Shown: positions 5,070 to 7,657 of the stretch, piece by piece | Layout: each line of letters opens with the position of its first letter | Position numbering within the stretch: the stretch's first letter is position 1 | DNA from: Campylobacteraceae bacterium | Lineage (GTDB): Bacteria > Campylobacterota > Campylobacteria > Campylobacterales > Sulfurovaceae | Direction: 5' to 3' | Assembly (NCBI GenBank): GCA_027083075.1 | Contig: JALWQQ010000057.1 | Coordinates: 1-7,657, forward strand | Length of the DNA stretch: 7,657 nucleotides | The notes under the pieces: model-generated | Databases searched by the model: none | What the model saw: the letters and a program-made list of their open reading frames with translations, nothing else | Told to the model about the DNA's origin: nothing | Program-made: the position numbers and the translations under genes

Positions 5070-5089
5070 TATTATACTGTAAAAAGGAG
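5070..5089 (+). promoter_or_regulatory. Candidate promoter and ribosome-binding site for mini-gene 2
   Basis: The plus strand carries TATTAT (5070-5075) and the overlapping TATACT (5073-5078), both acceptable -10 boxes, with no clear -35. Transcription would start near 5085, leaving almost no leader. AAGGAG (5084-5089) is 5 bases before ATG 5095. If this promoter is not used, mini-gene 2 would be read from the 4868 promoter through the hairpin at 5038-5057. Confidence 0.4.
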
Positions 5090-5100
5090 AAAAAATGCAA
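5071..5100 (-). promoter_or_regulatory. Candidate antisense promoter facing mini-gene 1
   Basis: On the minus strand a perfect TATAAT lies at 5076-5071, preceded by T-rich DNA and a weak TTGCAT (5100-5095) at an 18-base spacing; a T-rich region in place of a -35 box is common in this phylum. A start near 5064 would give an RNA beginning in the ribosome-binding-site complement, passing the GC-rich hairpin and running antisense to the whole of mini-gene 1. No terminator on that strand is recognised, so its length is unknown. Confidence 0.45.
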
Positions 5101-5172
5101 ACGCTCGATAGAACAATAGAAATCGTTCAAACCTTGCTTTTGGTTTTTATCGCACTTAAGGTAGCGGGATAA
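5095..5172 (+). CDS. 25-residue hydrophobic mini-protein, coupled to the HTH gene
   Basis: ATG 5095 is preceded by AAGGAG with 5-base spacing. The TAA at 5170-5172 overlaps the next ATG by one base (TAATG), so translation of the HTH gene is probably coupled to it. The peptide reads MQTLDRTIEI then a hydrophobic helix (VQTLLLVFIALKVAG to the end). It shares with mini-gene 1 the order TI-x-hydrophobic helix-ALK[I/V]A and a similar size, suggesting a duplicated or at least related membrane peptide. It differs by ending right after the helix, without the basic tail. No signal-peptidase site or lipobox is seen. The function may be as a membrane peptide toxin, a holin-like peptide, or simply a leader peptide that controls the HTH gene. 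It is too short for homology calls. Confidence 0.6.
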   Translation: MQTLDRTIEIVQTLLLVFIALKVAG

Positions 5173-5363
5173 TGGCGACATACGACGAGATAAGCCGCAT
5201 TGTCGGCATCCCTAAGCGTACTTTGGTGGATTGGAAAAACGCCGAGGACTATCACAGGCGGCTCTTTTACGCGCTTAAAGCACTTAGCAAAGATGAACTT
5301 GAAGCATTGATGCGCCGCGGCGATGTACTACACAAACCGTGCGCGTCTTCTCCATCCTCTTAG
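5172..5363 (+). CDS. Short helix-turn-helix protein, last gene of the early block
   Basis: This 63-residue protein has an N-terminal helix-turn-helix: YDEISRIVGIPKRTLVDWKN (residues 4-23) gives two helices around the Gly-Ile turn, with RTLVDWK as the recognition helix, as in MerR-, Xis- or terminase-type small DNA-binding domains. A second helical part (YHRRLFYALKALSKDELEAL) may dimerise. The last 12 or so residues (about 52-63, LHKPCASSPSS) look unstructured and are encoded by DNA that also encodes, on the other strand, the C-terminus of the endolysin; the overlap is 36 bases. This tail may be an accident of where the stop happens to fall after recombination. The start overlaps the stop of mini-gene 2. 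It is a plausible regulator of the mini-gene operon, for example at the palindrome in the 4868 promoter, but that is inference. Confidence 0.7.
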   Translation: MATYDEISRIVGIPKRTLVDWKNAEDYHRRLFYALKALSKDELEALMRRGDVLHKPCASSPSS

Positions 5364-5888
5364 CGCCCAGCGTAGCCTTGGGTGGCGTCTTACAAGCCTA
5401 TCGTAAAAGCTTATCTCATACGCGTCAAAGAGTGTACTAAATTTCACTTCATCGCACTCATTGAGCTTTCGGATCGTCTCTTTTCCTATAATGCCGTCAA
5501 CCTTTGCGCCGCAAATGCGCTGGATAGCTTTGACGATCTGCCTTTTTCTACCGATGCCGACATTGACCACAAACACCATGATCTCTTTGGCTTTTTGCGT
5601 ACTTTCAACAAAGTCAAGCTCCATCGGTTTCCAATAGTGTTCATAGTAGTAGTTGAGTACTTCTTGGTAGAGTTGTGTGTCCTTGGCAAGAATGCGTGAA
5701 GCGATGTGGATGTTCCCCGCTTTTCTTGCAACATCGCGTATCTTGCGCCAACTTGGTAGCTTGGTGTAGGGGTAGATACCGTAGAATGTGTAGCTTTTTT
5801 CTTTTGGGTTGTAGTGTAGCACCAACTCGTCACGTCCGCCGTGCTCCACCTGCCATACTGTGTTCATCACTTCTATATAATCTGCCAT
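5328..5888 (-). CDS. Phage endolysin, GH108-like muramidase with C-terminal peptidoglycan-binding domain
   Basis: This 186-residue protein fits the glycoside hydrolase 108 (Mu-like phage muramidase) layout. The N-terminal half has VWQVEHGGRDELVLHYNPKE (residues 11-30), where Glu15 in E-H-G-G stands at the position of the catalytic Glu of the family E-G-G motif, followed by YTFYGIYP (33-40) for the family's T-x-Y-G-I. The C-terminal half has the PG_binding_3 pattern: VVNVGIGRKRQIVKAIQRI (107-125), DGIIGKETIRKLN (131-143), a helix with YDRL and the final RGWRRRARF (177-185). No signal peptide is present, so a holin or other release route is needed; the mini-proteins at 4951 and 5095 are the only small hydrophobic peptides in view. 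The strong ribosome-binding site AAGGAGG (5901-5895) overlaps the stop of gpD, marking it as the next gene of the late operon. The N-terminal motif is looser than usual. Confidence 0.78.
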   Translation of the reverse strand: MADYIEVMNTVWQVEHGGRDELVLHYNPKEKSYTFYGIYPYTKLPSWRKIRDVARKAGNIHIASRILAKDTQLYQEVLNYYYEHYWKPMELDFVESTQKAKEIMVFVVNVGIGRKRQIVKAIQRICGAKVDGIIGKETIRKLNECDEVKFSTLFDAYEISFYDRLVRRHPRLRWALRGWRRRARFV

Positions 5889-5899
5889 CTTTTGCCTCC

Positions 5900-6790
5900 T
5901 TACTTCTCAAACTCCACACCCACGCGATAGCCTTGCCTATCGATACGGTGGGTTACCTTTTTGACGGTATAGATGCCGTCGTCTTCGCCAAAGCCTACAA
6001 GTTGCAACTTTCCGCCGGCGCGGATTTCGCACCCCGCAAGCTCGATGCTACCATCGACACTGCCTTGCGTAATGTTTGCAAGTGCGGCTTTTGCCGCTTC
6101 TCTTGCCTCCGCTTCGTTTTTGTAGCGCCCCTCAAGGTGCAAGACGGGCGCGCCTTTACCCACCTTTACCTCTTTGGCTTGGTTGGCTTTTGTATCGTGC
6201 CACTTGGCAACGCAACTGCCGTAGACGGGTCGCGTCGAGTGCTTGATCTTCCACGATATGCACGCTTTGGCTTCGACGACAAAAAGCGGCAGGTTGCCAC
6301 CCTCAAGCTCTTGTTTTAGTAGCAAGATGGTGTTGTTTTTGATCGCAAGGTGCAGGTGGTGCTTTTTTGCAACGCGCATTAAGAGCGCGATATCGCTCTC
6401 ATAGTGTTGTGCCAGATGTTCGACAAAGAGCGTGGCGTTGCATTTGGATTTGAGCTTGTGCTCTTTGGCGATCTTTGCTACAAGCTCGCAGAGCTTGAGC
6501 TTCTCCCACGATCTATTTTTCTTCTCTTTGAGGCTGCTTGCGAAGTTTGCCGATCGCGCCTTGATCGTAAGCGCTCTATCGCTCTTTGTTGTCTCTTGCA
6601 CGGTGAATTTGCCATAATCCATACCGTCGATGGCAACGGCGATCTCGTCGTTTCCTTTTGGACGCGCATAGGTAGGCGGTACTTTGATCGTAAGCGTGTC
6701 CGCCATCAAGCCAACTTCATCGGTTAGCTCAAGGCTCGTAAACTCTTTTGCAAGCCTTGTGGGTTTGCCGTTGACCAAGAAGCTTACCAT
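5900..6790 (-). CDS. Phage late control gene D protein (tail hub, gpD)
   Basis: At 296 residues this protein is somewhat shorter than P2 gpD. Family features are the N-terminal strand-rich part (SFLVNGKPTRLAKEFTSLEL), the central ARSANFASSLKEKKNRSW (78-95) followed by LCELVAKIAKEH, and above all QHYESDIALLMRVAKKHHLH (128-147), the well-known Q-x-x-ESD-x-x-x-L-x-R motif. The C-terminal GGKLQLVGF (259-267) and GIYTVKKVTHRID (272-284) match the typical end. gpD forms the hub at the tip of the tail tube, corresponding to T4 gp27. It overlaps gpX by 7 bases upstream and is followed by the endolysin, consistent with late-operon transcription. An older name, late control protein, does not imply a regulatory role here. 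Confidence 0.93.
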   Translation of the reverse strand: MVSFLVNGKPTRLAKEFTSLELTDEVGLMADTLTIKVPPTYARPKGNDEIAVAIDGMDYGKFTVQETTKSDRALTIKARSANFASSLKEKKNRSWEKLKLCELVAKIAKEHKLKSKCNATLFVEHLAQHYESDIALLMRVAKKHHLHLAIKNNTILLLKQELEGGNLPLFVVEAKACISWKIKHSTRPVYGSCVAKWHDTKANQAKEVKVGKGAPVLHLEGRYKNEAEAREAAKAALANITQGSVDGSIELAGCEIRAGGKLQLVGFGEDDGIYTVKKVTHRIDRQGYRVGVEFEK

Positions 6791-6990
6791 AGCGCTTTGC
6801 CTTTTTTCGCTTCGTTTTGCGCCCGCGGCTCAATCGTAGGCAGATAGACGATATCGCCAGCCTCAAGCTCTATCTTGTGCAGCAGGTGCGTGTTTGCTTC
6901 AAGCACAATCCCTATCGCATCAAGCGTGCCATACTCTTTGAAAACGATACGGTCGAGTCTTTCGCCCTTGCTTGCTCTATACTCTTTCAT
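6784..6990 (-). CDS. Phage tail protein X (LysM-like)
   Basis: This 68-residue protein has the gpX/Phage_tail_X pattern: YRASKGERLDRIVFKEYG (residues 4-21), VLEANTHLL (29-37) and LEAGDIVYLP (42-51), which is a LysM-like fold. LysM-type tail proteins are structural parts of contractile tails near the hub. The ATG at 6990 overlaps the gpU stop by 4 bases (ATGA), with AGGAG about 7 bases upstream. The order U-X-D is that seen in many Mu/P2-like phages. The size is close to the typical 65-70 residues of the family. The tail end (QNEAKKGKALW) is charged and probably disordered. Confidence 0.9.
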   Translation of the reverse strand: MKEYRASKGERLDRIVFKEYGTLDAIGIVLEANTHLLHKIELEAGDIVYLPTIEPRAQNEAKKGKALW

Positions 6991-7382
6991 AACAACGCTC
7001 CTATTGCGTCTTTCAGCAGCGTGTCGCCATCGTCGTAGTAGCGTTTCAAACGCAACTCAAACTCTTGGAAGATGTAGACATCTTTGACAAATGTTCTTTT
7101 TGAGGTGTTGATCTCCTCTACGATGACCTTGATCGAATAAGTCGGTGTCGTAAAGCGCACCGGCTTTTTAAGCTTGGTTTGCAGCTTGAGCCACTCTAAA
7201 GCCTTGATGCTTGCCTTGATCTCGGTGCCGCTTACCGTGATTTGCTCTTCGCTCTTGCCTACGGGCAGGTAGAGCGGATGATTTTGGACGCGCTCTATCT
7301 TGGCAAAGGGCGTGCTAAGCGTCTCCTCAAGCCCAGTAATAGTGTGCGCATCAAACCGAAAGAGTCCTATCCTACAGATCAC
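6987..7382 (-). CDS. Phage tail protein gpU (tail completion or terminator)
   Basis: This 131-residue protein matches P2 gpU in size and in position between tape measure and gpX. Recognisable stretches are MICRIGLFRFDAHT at the N-terminus and VGKSEEQITVSGTEIK (41-56), in the place of the family's usual residues around a central strand and turn. The GTG start at 7382 is supported by a good AGGAGG ribosome-binding site 5 to 6 bases upstream. It overlaps the tape-measure stop by 11 bases and the gpX start by 4. In P2-like phages gpU caps or completes the tail. The assignment rests on motif and gene order together; the individual motif is weaker than for gpD or gpX. Confidence 0.85.
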   Translation of the reverse strand: MICRIGLFRFDAHTITGLEETLSTPFAKIERVQNHPLYLPVGKSEEQITVSGTEIKASIKALEWLKLQTKLKKPVRFTTPTYSIKVIVEEINTSKRTFVKDVYIFQEFELRLKRYYDDGDTLLKDAIGALL

Positions 7383-7657
7383 CTAATCCTCCTGCTAAGA
7401 TACCCTTTTCGATATCTTGGATGAGCGGAGGCAAGAGCGACTCAAGATTTTGCGCGATCTCGTCTTTGGTGTTTGCGATAACGCGGATATTGATGTTATA
7501 GGTCTTGTTGCCTCCACTGCCTCCACTGCCGTAGTCGCGGATACGATCGTGCGATGGTGTTGCGTATGACTTTGGGGCTCTTGCCTTTGCCAATCGTGTT
7601 GCTTTGCCAAGGCTCTTGTGGGGCAGCTTGCCGATTTGGGGGGTTTTAAGATCAAGC
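7372..7657 (-). CDS. Tail tape measure protein, C-terminal end (partial)
   Basis: The last 94 codons of a larger gene are open to the right edge of the window; the stop TAG is at 7374-7372. The translation has basic, Pro/Ser-rich sequence (TPSHDRIRDYGSG), then a Gly/Ser linker (GSGGSGG, encoded near 7525) and the closing NKTYNINIRVIANTKDEIAQ plus ESLLPPLIQDIEKG. Glycine linkers leading to an N-I-N-I strand and a short helix are typical of the extreme C-terminus of phage tail tape measure proteins. Position immediately before gpU in a U-X-D operon supports this. The protein sets tail length. No internal start codon is trustworthy, because the TTG at 7593 lies within the open frame, so this is annotated as partial. 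Confidence 0.7.
   Translation of the reverse strand, partial: LDLKTPQIGKLPHKSLGKATRLAKARAPKSYATPSHDRIRDYGSGGSGGNKTYNINIRVIANTKDEIAQNLESLLPPLIQDIEKGILAGGLGDL

Larger units (their letters stand above)
4937..5070 (+). promoter_or_regulatory. Long-range Shine-Dalgarno / anti-Shine-Dalgarno pairing around mini-gene 1
   Basis: ACAAGGAGGTACA (4937-4949), which contains the Shine-Dalgarno sequence of the 26-residue ORF and ends one base before its ATG, is the exact reverse complement of TGTACCTCCTTGT (5058-5070), downstream of its stop codon. In the RNA these would form a 13-base-pair helix closing the whole ORF into a loop and hiding the ribosome-binding site. The 3' arm begins directly after the GC-rich hairpin at 5038-5057, so the two helices could stack coaxially. 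The 3' arm also contains CCTCCTT, the same sequence as the anti-Shine-Dalgarno of 16S rRNA. Six of its bases (CTCCTT, 5063-5068) can alternatively pair with AAGGAG (5084-5089) of mini-gene 2. The pairing is read directly; its role in silencing translation is inference. Confidence 0.7.
3103..7657. mobile_element. Left part of an integrated prophage (Mu/P2-like tail), right end outside the window
   Basis: From about 3100 onward the gene content changes from ordinary chromosomal genes to phage genes: an early block with HTH proteins and a P22-type antirepressor on the plus strand, and a late block of tape measure, gpU, gpX, gpD and endolysin on the minus strand. Base composition also drops in the early block. 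The left boundary must lie between the leftward operon promoter (3101) and the first phage gene (3258), but no attachment repeat can be confirmed because the right end is missing. The P2-style U-X-D order is shared by P2-like phages and by the Mu-like phages of Campylobacter; without an integrase or transposase in view, which of these it is cannot be decided. Confidence 0.8.

Noticed and set aside
5675..6319. Plus-strand 214-codon open frame antisense to gpD and the endolysin
   Set aside because: Its Cys/Leu/Phe-rich composition is typical of a shadow; both opposite-strand genes have strong family matches.
7591..7593. TTG as the start of the gene upstream of gpU
   Set aside because: The frame remains open to the window edge and no ribosome-binding site precedes it, so a partial tape measure gene is more likely.

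Overview
The window looks like a Campylobacterota (epsilonproteobacterial) chromosome carrying the left part of an integrated tailed-phage genome. The host assignment rests on the adjacent pdxJ-pdxA pair, on PdxA resembling the epsilonproteobacterial form, and on promoters with good -10 boxes but often weak -35 boxes. A Sulfurovum/Sulfurimonas-like genus is a guess only.

Host part (1 to about 3100). The 3' end of pdxJ and the whole of pdxA (vitamin B6 synthesis) read rightward. Converging on them is a tight leftward four-gene operon, listed here in transcription order: an unknown 91-residue protein (ATG at 3062), an exported protein built of 46-48-residue repeats, a membrane-anchored four-TPR protein, and a small CxxC/CxxC protein. 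Three of the four genes overlap a neighbour by 4 bases. A -10 box lies so close to the first ATG that the operon mRNA is probably leaderless.

Phage part (about 3100 to the right edge). A rightward, AT-richer early/regulatory block runs from 3258 to 5363. It holds an unknown 167-residue protein, a small XRE-like HTH protein, a P22-type antirepressor, two tiny hydrophobic peptides (26 and 25 residues) and a second short HTH protein. Converging on it is the end of a leftward late operon in P2/Mu-like tail order: tape measure C-terminus (cut by the window edge), gpU, gpX, gpD, then a GH108-type endolysin. The early block ends tail-to-tail with the endolysin gene, overlapping it by 36 bases. No integrase, transposase or recognised master repressor is in the window, so the phage type and exact left end stay open.

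Most notable locus: 4868-5172. A consensus promoter with a palindrome in its spacer drives an RNA predicted to begin at a 10-bp hairpin. The Shine-Dalgarno region of the first mini-gene (4937-4949) is perfectly complementary over 13 nt to a segment beyond its stop codon (5058-5070), and that segment abuts a GC-rich hairpin. A -10 box on the opposite strand could produce an antisense RNA. The layout resembles type I toxin-antitoxin loci such as H. pylori aapA/isoA, but here it sits in a prophage and is followed by a second, similar mini-gene coupled to an HTH gene.
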